From Pseudomonas sp. UBA4617 (lineage in GTDB: Bacteria; Pseudomonadota; Gammaproteobacteria; Pseudomonadales; Pseudomonadaceae), in NCBI RefSeq assembly GCF_002386445.1, contig NZ_DGIR01000002.1, positions 62,001-126,000 of the forward strand: 64,000 bases of DNA. The letters run 5' to 3'. The number at the start of each line of letters is the position of its first letter. Within the stretch, counting starts at the first letter, position 1. Positions 6,956 through 15,340 of the stretch are shown piece by piece. The position numbers were made by a program, and so were the translations under genes. The notes beneath the pieces were generated by a model that saw only the letters and a list, made by a program, of their open reading frames with translations, made no database searches and was not told where the DNA came from.

Positions 6956-9900
6956 AGCCGCGCTTTTCCCTCACTTTCACTGGCCTGTTGCTGTGCTCCG
7001 CCGCCCTGCCCGCTGCTGCCTCGACGCCGATGACCGACTTCCAGCGGTTCACCAGCTACCCGTTCATGGAGCGCAGCTACCGCGAGGCGAAGAAGGACAA
7101 CTGGGCCGAGGTCGAGCGCCTGACCCGCCATGTGCTCGACCGGGTACCGAACAATGACGAAGCGCGCTCGCTATTGGTGGAGGCCCTGGCCCATCAACGC
7201 CGCTACAAGGAGGCCGAAGCGCTGGCCGCACAACTGGGCGACAGCCCGGTGCATGCCAACGCCCTGCTCGAACTGCGCCTGAGCTGGATCGAGCAGGACC
7301 CACCCCCGGCCAGCGAGGTGGAGCGCTGGCTGGCCAGCAGCGCTGGCGCCCAGCGTGTACGTCTGTGGCAGGCCTATAGCTTGAGCCTGGCCAAGTCCGG
7401 CGGAGCCGCCAGGGCGCTGGACTGGCTCAATCACCTGCCGCCACAGGAAGATGGCCAGGTCTTGCGCCTGGCCAAGGCAAACTTTGCCGAACAGTTGCGT
7501 AACTGGAAGGAAACCATCGAACAGCTGCAGCCACTGGCTGCCCAGCGCCAGTTGCCTGCCCAGGACTGGCGGCGCCTGGCCAATGCCTATATCCAGCAAC
7601 TGGACGAAAACGGCTTGAACGCCTTGCTGCCCAGCGCCCCATCCGCCGAAGCCGCCAACCAGGCTCGCCTGGCCATGGCCAACCGGGCCATCGCCGTCGG
7701 CCAGAACCAGCAGGCCCAGCGCTGGCTGCAAGCGCTGCCGGCCGAGCAACTGAACCAGCCGGTACAGCGCCAGCAGCTGTGGGAACTGGCTCGCCAGGGG
7801 CAGGACGCCGCGCTGGTCCAACGCCTGAGCAACGAACTGCAACGCCCCTGCCTGGAAACCGTCGACTGGCTGTCGCGGCGTGACCCGGCGCTGGCGCGCG
7901 AGCAGTTCAAGGGCTGCAATACCAGCACCGACCCAAAGGCCTACGCCGTGCTCAGACAGCGCCTGTACGGCGACCCACCCCAGCCACCGCAACCACGCAC
8001 AGCCGCCGAATGGGAGAAGCGCTACCGGCAAAGCGGCGACCTGGCCGCACTGGAACAAACCACCTTCCTGCTGACGCAGCAAGGCCACACCGATCATGCC
8101 CGGCAACTGCTGGAGCAGGCCTACGACCGCCGCCAGGGCCGCCTCACGCCGTCGCTGCTGCAGCGCCTGGGCAACCTGTATGCACGTAACGACGGGCCGC
8201 TGCAGCGCCAGCGCATGCTTGGCCTGATTCCCCAGATCGATGCCAATACCCGCGCCCAGCTGCTCGGCCGCCTGGCCGAGGCTGGCCACTGCGATGCCGT
8301 GCGCCAGGTGATACCGGCCACCCCCAGCGAGCCCGGCCAGTACCGCGCGCTGGGCCGCTGCGCCATGCCCGACCAGCCCGGAGAAGCCGTCGTCTACTAC
8401 CAGGCCGCCGAGCGCCTGGGCGACCGCGGCAGCCGCCTGCCGCTGGCCTATGCCCTCGAGGCCGCCGGCGATTCCGAGGCTGCCCTGGCCATCTGGCGCA
8501 GCTTGCCAGACAGTACCTGGACCGAAAACGCCCGCCTTACCGCTGCGCGTGGCGCGCTGAACGCCGGTGACCCGCAGGCGGCACGGCGCTATTGGGAAGC
8601 TGCCGGGCACCATAGCGCCGACGATTGGGCGCTGGGTGCCGCTATCGCCCAGCAGCAAGGCGATTATCAGGCGGCGCTGGGCTTGCAGCGCCAGGCCCTG
8701 GCGCATGACCCGCGAGCCGACCATTACTACGCTGCCGCCAGCACCGCGCAACTGGCCGGCGACCGCGCGCAAAGCACCGCCTGGCTGGCCGAAGCCGTGC
8801 GCCTGGCCCCGGACCAACCGCGTTATCGCGCCGACTACGGCATGCGCCTGGCCGGCTCGGCCGACAAAGCCCAGCGCCGCCAGTCAATCCCGTTGCTGGA
8901 GCGTGCCACCCAGGACTTCCCCGAGGACTACCGCCTGGGCGAGACGCTGGCCCTGCGCTACGACGAAGTCGAAGACAGCGCTGCCGCACGTCGCCAGCTG
9001 CGCCGGGTGCTGGATGTGGAGCAGGACCTGGTCGACGGTGGCGATGAATATGGCAGCCTGGAAGCCCGCAAGTATCGCCAGCGCCGGGCCCATGAAAGCC
9101 TGTCGCGGCGCGACACCATCACCCTGGCCAGCACCTGGTCGCCGGCCGGTACCTCGACCAACGACAGGTTCCTCGACAATGGCCAGCGCGGTGGCACCGC
9201 GCGCCAGGCACAATCGCAGAACGTGCAGTTGGCCATGTGGGACCATGCCCTGGGTGAAGAGCCCAGCCGCAACGGCAGCACCCTGTCGGTGTATGGCCGG
9301 GTGCTGTTCGGTGGGCAAAACCGTACCGACTACGCACAAAGCATGGGCACCGGCGTCGGCCTGCGCTACAAGCCGCTCGGTCAGGCCAACCTCAACCTGT
9401 ACGCCGAGCTGTACCACCAGCGCCAGGTCGACGAGGCGCACTACCGCGGTCTGAGCCTCGGCCAGCTGCTGAGCCCGGCCAAGGTCGGCGGCAACTGGGG
9501 CGACCTGCGCCAGCATGCCGAGTCGAGCAATGACCTGCTGTTGCGCGCCACCGCCTCGTTCCTCGACCAGGGCGCCTGGCGCAACGACTGGCGGGTCGAT
9601 GAAGACGACTGGAACGAGCGCTTCCTCTACCTCGACGCCGCCTGGTGGACCCGCGCCGGCGACCACGCCTGGTTGTCACGCTACCAGCAGGGCCACGCCT
9701 GGAAGCTGCCGGGCAGTTCACCGCAAACCCTCATGCCGTACGGCTTTGTCGAGTTCTCCAGTCAGGACCCGAGCAACGACTGGCGCCAGGACGCCCGGGC
9801 CGGGGTCGGCGTGCGCTGGCAATGGTGGTTCGATGACGACCGCTACAACGCCTATCGCGGTTCGCTGAAAGTGCGTGCCGAATACCAGCAAGCGCTGGGT

Positions 9901-9957
9901 GGCAATCTATACGAGCGCGCCAACGGCGTGCTGGTCGGTGCGGAGATGACCTTCTGA
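6952..9957 (+). CDS. nfrA: NfrA-like outer-membrane protein (TPR plus C-terminal barrel-like domain)
   Basis: A 1001-residue exported protein. Residues 1-23 are a Sec signal ending in ALPAAA. Most of the chain up to about 690 is Ala/Leu/Gln-rich helical repeat of TPR type (for example NWAEVERLTRHVLDRVPNNDEARSLL). The last 200-plus residues turn aromatic and alternate like an outer-membrane domain (YGRVLFGGQNR, VRWQWWFDDDRYNAYRG) and end in Phe, as in the conserved NfrA C-terminal domain. In E. coli NfrA is the outer-membrane partner of NfrB and phage N4 receptor. It overlaps nfrB by four bases (ATGA) and the next gene by one base, so the products should be made in step. Role: export or anchoring of the NfrB glycan. 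Confidence 0.82.
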   Translation: MKPRFSLTFTGLLLCSAALPAAASTPMTDFQRFTSYPFMERSYREAKKDNWAEVERLTRHVLDRVPNNDEARSLLVEALAHQRRYKEAEALAAQLGDSPVHANALLELRLSWIEQDPPPASEVERWLASSAGAQRVRLWQAYSLSLAKSGGAARALDWLNHLPPQEDGQVLRLAKANFAEQLRNWKETIEQLQPLAAQRQLPAQDWRRLANAYIQQLDENGLNALLPSAPSAEAANQARLAMANRAIAVGQNQQAQRWLQALPAEQLNQPVQRQQLWELARQGQDAALVQRLSNELQRPCLETVDWLSRRDPALAREQFKGCNTSTDPKAYAVLRQRLYGDPPQPPQPRTAAEWEKRYRQSGDLAALEQTTFLLTQQGHTDHARQLLEQAYDRRQGRLTPSLLQRLGNLYARNDGPLQRQRMLGLIPQIDANTRAQLLGRLAEAGHCDAVRQVIPATPSEPGQYRALGRCAMPDQPGEAVVYYQAAERLGDRGSRLPLAYALEAAGDSEAALAIWRSLPDSTWTENARLTAARGALNAGDPQAARRYWEAAGHHSADDWALGAAIAQQQGDYQAALGLQRQALAHDPRADHYYAAASTAQLAGDRAQSTAWLAEAVRLAPDQPRYRADYGMRLAGSADKAQRRQSIPLLERATQDFPEDYRLGETLALRYDEVEDSAAARRQLRRVLDVEQDLVDGGDEYGSLEARKYRQRRAHESLSRRDTITLASTWSPAGTSTNDRFLDNGQRGGTARQAQSQNVQLAMWDHALGEEPSRNGSTLSVYGRVLFGGQNRTDYAQSMGTGVGLRYKPLGQANLNLYAELYHQRQVDEAHYRGLSLGQLLSPAKVGGNWGDLRQHAESSNDLLLRATASFLDQGAWRNDWRVDEDDWNERFLYLDAAWWTRAGDHAWLSRYQQGHAWKLPGSSPQTLMPYGFVEFSSQDPSNDWRQDARAGVGVRWQWWFDDDRYNAYRGSLKVRAEYQQALGGNLYERANGVLVGAEMTF

Positions 9958-10796
9958 TGCGTACGTTCCTGGCCCTCTGCCTGCTCGCCCTGTGCCTGCC
10001 GGCCAGCGCCGACCAGCGCCTGTTCTACCAGCCCCTCAACCGCGACGCCGGCATCCCCCCCGACCAATGGCAGCAGCTATGGCGGGCCACCGTGGCCCAG
10101 GGCGGCAAGACCCTGATCGTGCAATGGAGCGCCTATGGCGACAGCGATTTCGGGGGAGCCCGCGGCTGGCTGGCAAACAGCCTGCGCAGCGCCCAGGCCG
10201 AAGGCCTGCAGCTGGTGCTCGGGCTGTACCTGGACCCGGCCTATTACCAGCGCCTCGACGAGCTGGATGGGGACGGCCTGAACAGTTACTGGAAGGCGCA
10301 GCTGGGTCGTTCGCTCAACCAGTACCGGCAACTGCGCCAGACCTGGCAGTTGCCGGTGGCTGGCTGGTACCTGCCGATGGAACTGGACGACCTGCATTTT
10401 CGTGACGCTGAACGGCGCGATGCACTGTATGGCCAGTTGCAAGCGTTCAACCGCCAGCTCGACAGGCCGCTGCACATCAGTGCTTTCAGCGCGGGCAAAC
10501 TGTCGCCACGGGCCAATGCTGCCTGGCTGGATCAACTGGCTGGCCTTGGGTTGATGGTGTGGTGGCAAGACGGCACCGGGACCGGGCGCTTGCCCACGCT
10601 GGTGCGCCAAAGCTATGAGCAGGCCTTGCCGTGCCGGGTGGGTGTGGTACGCGAGGCGTTCCGCCAGGTGAGCGCGCCAGGGCAGGCGTTCCGGGCCGAG
10701 CCCGCCGAACCGCAACTGGGCGGCGGCTGCCATGCCGAGGCGGTGTTCGACTTGCGTTACCGGCCTTGGGCCCGGGATGTTCTGCACGACAATTGA
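9957..10796 (+). CDS. Exported DUF4434-like (glycoside-hydrolase-fold) protein
   Basis: A 279-residue protein with an 18-residue Sec signal (MRTFLALCLLALCLPASA). The mature part reads like a TIM-barrel hydrolase of the DUF4434 kind: FYQPLNRDAGIPPDQW near the start, GKTLIVQWSAYGDSDFG, LVLGLYLDPAYY, VAGWYLPMELDDLHF and a Gly-rich MVWWQDGTGTG strand. Acidic residues of the PMELDD segment are at the position expected for a catalytic acid in such barrels. It starts inside the nfrA stop codon (TGATG), so it belongs to the nfr operon. I infer periplasmic trimming or processing of the NfrB-made glycan; no activity is proven by the sequence. Confidence 0.7.
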   Translation: MRTFLALCLLALCLPASADQRLFYQPLNRDAGIPPDQWQQLWRATVAQGGKTLIVQWSAYGDSDFGGARGWLANSLRSAQAEGLQLVLGLYLDPAYYQRLDELDGDGLNSYWKAQLGRSLNQYRQLRQTWQLPVAGWYLPMELDDLHFRDAERRDALYGQLQAFNRQLDRPLHISAFSAGKLSPRANAAWLDQLAGLGLMVWWQDGTGTGRLPTLVRQSYEQALPCRVGVVREAFRQVSAPGQAFRAEPAEPQLGGGCHAEAVFDLRYRPWARDVLHDN

Positions 10797-10827
10797 GTCG
10801 CCAGGCCCATACCTAGAGAGCCGACCG

Positions 10828-11919
10828 ATGTTCAAGACCATCGAAGCGCACGTTCGCAAGCAGGTCGCCCCGGCCGCCCTGCGCGCCGAGTTCCGTCAGC
10901 ACGAATTCGAGTCCATGCGCCCGTTCTGTTTGCTGGTGTTCTGCGTCAGCATCCTGATCTGGCTGGTCTTCGACCTGATTGTCAGCTTCCTCGGCGGCCA
11001 GGGCTTGACCTGGCTGTCCGGGCTGTTCATCGCCCTGCTCGGCTGCCTCACCCTGGTGCTGCGGTTCACCCGCCGCAGCCATCACTTCGATGTGCTCAAC
11101 CTGCTGTTCATCATCGTCATCACCCTGGGCATGCGCCTGGTGATCGAAGGCATCCCGGTGGCCCGGCGCCCGGTGTGGCTGGTACTCGGCGTGTCCACCG
11201 TGCTGTATGCCGTGTCGGTGCTACCGGTTCGGCGCTGGTCGTTCTTCTGCGCCATGGCCATCACCTGGGTGGTGCTCAACCCGTTCTATCACACTCGTAT
11301 CGACGCGGATGAGCTCGAAGGCGCCATGCTGCTCAGCTATGCGGTGTTCCTCAGCGGCCTGGTGATCTACAGCTACCTGCAGATGCGCAAGGCCAAGCTG
11401 CACAACTTCTATCTGTCCAAGGTGCTGCTGGAACAGGCCTATATCGACGCCCTGACCGAAATCCCCAACCGCCGCTCGTTCATGACCCAGGCCGACCGCC
11501 AACTGCGCCTGGCTCCGTCCGAGCGCTACCTGGCGATGATCGATATCGACAACTTCAAGCGAGTGAATGACCGTTTCGGCCATGATGTTGGCGATGAGGT
11601 GCTCAAGCGCGTGGCCACGCATATCAAGGCGAGCATGAGCGGTTTCGAGTATGCGCGGCTGGGCGGCGAGGAGTTCGCTATCTTTTTCCAGGGGCTGGAC
11701 CAGCAAGGCGTCGAGCAACGGCTGGCAGGGTTGTGCCAACGGGTACGCGAGGACACTGCCGAGCACCCGGTGACCGTCAGCATCGGCCTGGCCCGGGTCG
11801 ACCAGGGCGATAGCCTGACCACTGTGCTGGTGCGCGCTGACCGGGCGCTGTATGAAGCCAAGCACACTGGCAAGGACCGCTTCGTGCTGTGGTCGGCCCG
11901 GCTGGCAGACAGCGAATAG
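10828..11919 (+). CDS. Membrane-bound diguanylate cyclase (GGDEF)
   Basis: A 363-residue protein with five or six hydrophobic segments between about residues 30 and 180, then a GGDEF domain. The domain has DALTEIPNRRSF at its start, MIDIDNFKRVNDRFGHDVGDEVLKRV and an intact active site RLGGEEF (about 275-281). The position of the inhibitory RxxD site upstream of GGEEF is occupied by MSGF, so product inhibition is probably absent. It makes c-di-GMP from two GTP. It lies 31 bases after the DUF4434 gene with GAGAG before ATG 10828. Being the last gene of an operon that starts with a c-di-GMP-binding glycosyltransferase, it is probably the local signal source for NfrB. Confidence 0.9.
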   Translation: MFKTIEAHVRKQVAPAALRAEFRQHEFESMRPFCLLVFCVSILIWLVFDLIVSFLGGQGLTWLSGLFIALLGCLTLVLRFTRRSHHFDVLNLLFIIVITLGMRLVIEGIPVARRPVWLVLGVSTVLYAVSVLPVRRWSFFCAMAITWVVLNPFYHTRIDADELEGAMLLSYAVFLSGLVIYSYLQMRKAKLHNFYLSKVLLEQAYIDALTEIPNRRSFMTQADRQLRLAPSERYLAMIDIDNFKRVNDRFGHDVGDEVLKRVATHIKASMSGFEYARLGGEEFAIFFQGLDQQGVEQRLAGLCQRVREDTAEHPVTVSIGLARVDQGDSLTTVLVRADRALYEAKHTGKDRFVLWSARLADSE

Positions 11920-11935
11920 CAGGCCAGGCGACACA

Positions 11936-13234
11936 TCACCCGGCCGGCAGACGTATCCGGAACTGCGCCCCGCCCAACGCCGACTGCGCCACGGTCAGCG
12001 TCCCGCCCTGGCTTTCGATCGCCCGCCGGCTGATCGCCAGCCCCAGGCCAAATCCGCCGGTATTGCGGTCACGGCTACGGTCAAGCCGATAGAACGGCTG
12101 GAAGATCCGCTCACGCTCTTCTACCGGAATGCCTATGCCGTCATCCTCCACCGTCACCAGACACGTACCATCCTCTTCCCGACGAAGACGCAGCAACAAA
12201 CTTTCATCGCAATAACGCATGGCGTTGCGCACCAGATTCTGCACCGCCCGTGCCGTCAGCCTGGGGTCCAGGACAAAGCGTGGCAGGTCACCTTCGGCAC
12301 GCACTTCCCACTTGATGCCACGGCCGTCGAGTTCCTCGGCAAAGCCGCCGAGTACGCTGTCGACCAACTCCAGCAACGACACCTCGACCCGCTCGCGGGC
12401 CTGGTCGGCATTGTACAGGCGGCTATAGGACAGCAACTCCAGCACCAGCTCATCCAGTTCCCGTACATGGCCCACCAGCTCCAGCAGGCGTTTGCGGCTG
12501 GCCGCTGGTACTTCGTCGAACAGCAGCACCAGGCCGAAATCCAGCCGGGTCAGCGGCGTGCGCAACTCGTGCGACACCGCATTGAGCAGCTCGCGCTGCT
12601 GGTTGACGTGGCGTTCCAGGTCGCTGGCCATGGTATCGAACACCCCGGCCAGCTCGCCGATGTTGGAGTGCGGCGAGATGTGCGTGCGCTCGGCCATCTG
12701 CCCCTGCCCCAGGCGCCGGGCGGTTTCTTTCAAGCGCTCCAGGTCGCGCCAGTGCGGCCATACCCACAGCAGCAGGCAGCCGAGCATGACCGCACCGATC
12801 AGCACGGTCACCCCCCACGACAGCACGTTGATGTCCAGCGGGTCGGGGGGTGAATGCAGGCGCACCAGCCATTCCTTGTCCAGCGGCGCCAGTACCGTCT
12901 CGTAGTAGCCCCATTCGGCAATGCGCACCGCGTACAGGCCATGTTCCAGGCGCGCCTGTTCGGCCTCGCTCAAGCCGGCCTGGTCCATGCGCAACAGCTG
13001 CAATTGCAGCGGGGCGAAATCCCTGGCCAGTTCCTGTTCCACCGCTGGCCACTGCTCGCGCGGGGCCTGGCGGAACTGGCGCACGATCAGCGCCTGCACG
13101 CCCTTGGCCTGATCCAGGTTGTAGGCCATGAAGCGCTCCTGGAACAGGCCGACGATGGTGTCAGGGATGAGCAGCAGCGCGCCGGCATAGGCAACGATGA
13201 TGACCAGGTACAGGCGCACCAGGATCTTGAGCAT
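11936..13234 (-). CDS. Sensor histidine kinase (RstB-like)
   Basis: A 432-residue kinase with two membrane helices (about 5-25 and 155-180) enclosing a roughly 130-residue periplasmic sensor, a HAMP segment (RLGQGQMAERTHISPHSNIGEL), the H-box SHELRTPLTRLDFGL, N-box NLVRNAMRYC, G1 DDGIGIP and G2 GGFGLGLAIS. All catalytic boxes are intact. It begins six bases after the response regulator gene, so the two are one operon. It converges on the diguanylate cyclase gene with only 16 bases between stops. The architecture resembles RstB; the signal is unknown but should concern the divergent RND pump. Confidence 0.93.
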   Translation of the reverse strand: MLKILVRLYLVIIVAYAGALLLIPDTIVGLFQERFMAYNLDQAKGVQALIVRQFRQAPREQWPAVEQELARDFAPLQLQLLRMDQAGLSEAEQARLEHGLYAVRIAEWGYYETVLAPLDKEWLVRLHSPPDPLDINVLSWGVTVLIGAVMLGCLLLWVWPHWRDLERLKETARRLGQGQMAERTHISPHSNIGELAGVFDTMASDLERHVNQQRELLNAVSHELRTPLTRLDFGLVLLFDEVPAASRKRLLELVGHVRELDELVLELLSYSRLYNADQARERVEVSLLELVDSVLGGFAEELDGRGIKWEVRAEGDLPRFVLDPRLTARAVQNLVRNAMRYCDESLLLRLRREEDGTCLVTVEDDGIGIPVEERERIFQPFYRLDRSRDRNTGGFGLGLAISRRAIESQGGTLTVAQSALGGAQFRIRLPAG

Positions 13235-13240
13235 GGCCGA

Positions 13241-13942
13241 TCAGCACTCCCACTCGACGCGGCTGAACAGGTAGCCCTTGCCCCACACGGTCTTGATCTT
13301 GCGCGCTTCACCAGCGTTGTCGTCGAACTTGCGCCGCAGCTTGGAAATGGCCACGTCCACCGAGCGGTCGGTGCCGTTGAACTCGATGCCGCGCAGTTGC
13401 TGCAGGATACGGTCGCGGTTCAGCACCTCGCCGGCATTGCGCGCCAGCACCACCAGCAGGTTGTACTCGCCGCTGGACAGCTCCACTTCTTCGCCGCGCC
13501 AGCTCACCGTGCGCTCGGCCAGGTTGATGCGCAGACCACCGATCAGGATCAGGTCGTTGTCCAGGCGTGGCTCGTGGACACTGCTGCGGCGCAGCAGCGT
13601 GCGCACGCGGGCCAGCAATACGCGCGGCTCGCAAGGTTTGGTCACGTAGTCGTCGGCGCCCATTTCCAGGCCCAGGACCTGGTCATGGCTGTCGTCGCGG
13701 GCGGTCAGCATCAGGATCGGCAGGCTTTGCGATTCCTGGCGCAGCAGACGACACAGCTGCAGGCCATCGATCCCGGGCAGCATCAGGTCGAGGATGACCA
13801 GGTCGGGTTTGTGCCGGCGATACTCGTCCAGCACGTGGTCGCCACGGGCGATGACCTGGACATGGAAGTCGTTGCGTTGCAGGTAGCTGGCGATCAGCTC
13901 GGACAGGGCGCTGTCGTCTTCTACCAGGAAAATGTTCGGCAT
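13241..13942 (-). CDS. OmpR-family response regulator (RstA-like)
   Basis: A 233-residue regulator with a receiver domain (Glu8, Asp9, Asp10, phospho-acceptor Asp52 in VILDLMLPG, Thr in LTARDD, Lys in VTKPCEP) and a winged-helix DNA-binding domain ending in RTVWGKGYLFS. It is first gene of the operon with the histidine kinase and is divergent from the RND efflux genes. A pair of TTCACAC direct repeats in the intergenic region, spaced by one helical turn, is the likely binding site, so it probably regulates the pump and itself. Confidence 0.95.
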   Translation of the reverse strand: MPNIFLVEDDSALSELIASYLQRNDFHVQVIARGDHVLDEYRRHKPDLVILDLMLPGIDGLQLCRLLRQESQSLPILMLTARDDSHDQVLGLEMGADDYVTKPCEPRVLLARVRTLLRRSSVHEPRLDNDLILIGGLRINLAERTVSWRGEEVELSSGEYNLLVVLARNAGEVLNRDRILQQLRGIEFNGTDRSVDVAISKLRRKFDDNAGEARKIKTVWGKGYLFSRVEWEC

Positions 13943-13976
13943 AGGCGGTTGGGCATCTAGGGGGGTGGTAGACCTT

Positions 13977-14018
13977 GCCGGCCTCTTCGCGGGTAACCCG
14001 GTGGAGCGGCCGGTACAG
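13977..14018. repeat. REP element
   Basis: GCCGGCCTCTTCGCGGGTAA followed by CCCGGTGGAGCGGCCGGTAC is a typical P. putida REP with an imperfect stem (GCCGGCC/GGCCGG). It stands between the response regulator start and the RND promoter region, which is unusual because REPs are mostly found at 3' ends. Confidence 0.75.
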
Positions 14019-14061
14019 ACGTACGCAGAATATAGAACCCTACAGCTCGACAGGCTTGTTC

Positions 14062-14081
14062 TTCACACTTTTTCACACTCG
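14062..14081 (+). promoter_or_regulatory. Tandem TTCACAC repeats, candidate OmpR-type operator
   Basis: TTCACACTTT and TTCACACTCG are adjacent 10-base direct repeats about 75-90 bases before the membrane fusion protein start. OmpR-family regulators bind such tandem half-sites one turn apart. The divergent regulator gene makes it the natural candidate; binding is inferred. Confidence 0.5.
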
Positions 14082-14153
14082 TCCTACAGGTATTAACAGC
14101 CACCCGGGGAACACCTGCCGTAGCATATAGGCGGTCATCATCGGAAGATCCGT

Positions 14154-15329
14154 ATGTCTACTACCCTCCCCCAGCGCCTGCACCGCATGGCGCTTCTGGC
14201 GTTTGTGAGCCTGTCCCTGGCCGGCTGCGGCGACAACGCCGAGCAAGACGAACAGGCTGCCACCCCGCAAGTACGGGTGGAAACCCTGCAATTGCAGCCA
14301 CTGGCCATCAGCAGTGAACTCAGCGGTCGCATCCTGGCGCCACGCACCGCCGAAGTCCGCGCCCGGGTTGCCGGTGTGGTGCTCAAGCGGGTGTACCGCG
14401 AAGGCAGCGACGTCAAGCAGGGCGATGTGCTGTTCCTGATCGACCCGGCACCGTTCAAGGCCGACCACGACAGCGCGCGCGCCACCTTGGCCAAGGCCGA
14501 GGCCACGCTGTACCAGGCCCGTCTGCAAGAACAGCGCTACCGCGAGCTGGTCGACGACAAGGCCGTCAGCCGTCAGGAATACGACAACGCCAAGGCCGCC
14601 TTCCTGCAGGCTGACGCCGCCGTCGCCGAAGCCCGGGCCGCCCTGGAGCGCGCCCGCCTCAACCTGGGCTACGCCACCGTGACCGCGCCGATTTCCGGCC
14701 GTATCGGTCGCGCCCTGGTCACCGAAGGTGCGCTGGTCGGGCAGAACGAGAGCACGCCGCTGGCGACCATCCAGCAACTGGACCCGATCCACGCCGATGT
14801 CACCCAGTCGACCCGCGAGCTCAACGCCCTGCGCCGTGCCCTGCGGGCGGGCGAGCTGCAGCAGGTTGGCGAGGGCCAGGCCCGCGCCACGCTGATCCAG
14901 GATGATGGCAGCGCCTATCCGTTACCCGGCAAGTTGCTGTTCTCCGACATCAGCGTCGACCCCAGCACCAACCAGATCACCCTGCGCAGCGAGTTCCCCA
15001 ACCCGGACCTCGACCTGCTGCCCGGCAGCTACGTGCGTGTGCGCCTGGAACAGGCCGTGCAGCCCCAGGGCCTGAGCGTGCCGCAACGCGCCATCCTGCG
15101 CGACAGCGCCGGCGTGCCCAAGGTGCTGGTGGTCGACCCACAGGCCCGGGTCAGCGAGCGCCAGGTGCTCCTGGGCAGCGCCCAGGGCGACCGCTGGATC
15201 GTCAGCCACGGCCTGGCGCCCGGCGAGCGGGTGGTGGTCGAGGGCCTGCAACACGTCAAGGCCGGTGACCAGGTGCAGGTCGACAACGCATCCGGGGCAG
15301 CGCCCATCGCACAGCACACTGGCCAGTGA
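14154..15329 (+). CDS. RND efflux membrane fusion lipoprotein (AcrA/MexA type)
   Basis: A 391-residue periplasmic adaptor. The signal ends in the lipobox LAGC (Cys about residue 24), so it is anchored as a lipoprotein. It shows the lipoyl half-motifs around RVAGVVLKRVYREGSDVKQGDVLFLIDPAPF, a central coiled-coil hairpin (about 100-170), ATVTAPISGRIGRALVTEGALVG and the membrane-proximal ending VVEGLQHVKAGDQV. It links the RND pump to an outer-membrane channel. GGAAG lies nine bases before ATG 14154. It is followed after 11 bases by the pump gene. Related pumps in the group export solvents and antibiotics; the substrate here is not readable. Confidence 0.93.
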   Translation: MSTTLPQRLHRMALLAFVSLSLAGCGDNAEQDEQAATPQVRVETLQLQPLAISSELSGRILAPRTAEVRARVAGVVLKRVYREGSDVKQGDVLFLIDPAPFKADHDSARATLAKAEATLYQARLQEQRYRELVDDKAVSRQEYDNAKAAFLQADAAVAEARAALERARLNLGYATVTAPISGRIGRALVTEGALVGQNESTPLATIQQLDPIHADVTQSTRELNALRRALRAGELQQVGEGQARATLIQDDGSAYPLPGKLLFSDISVDPSTNQITLRSEFPNPDLDLLPGSYVRVRLEQAVQPQGLSVPQRAILRDSAGVPKVLVVDPQARVSERQVLLGSAQGDRWIVSHGLAPGERVVVEGLQHVKAGDQVQVDNASGAAPIAQHTGQ

Positions 15330-15340
15330 GGGCCTGATTC

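Noticed and set aside
7171..8817. A 548-residue minus-strand frame opposite nfrA
   Set aside because: Shadow frame; nfrA has the signal peptide, TPR and barrel-like features.
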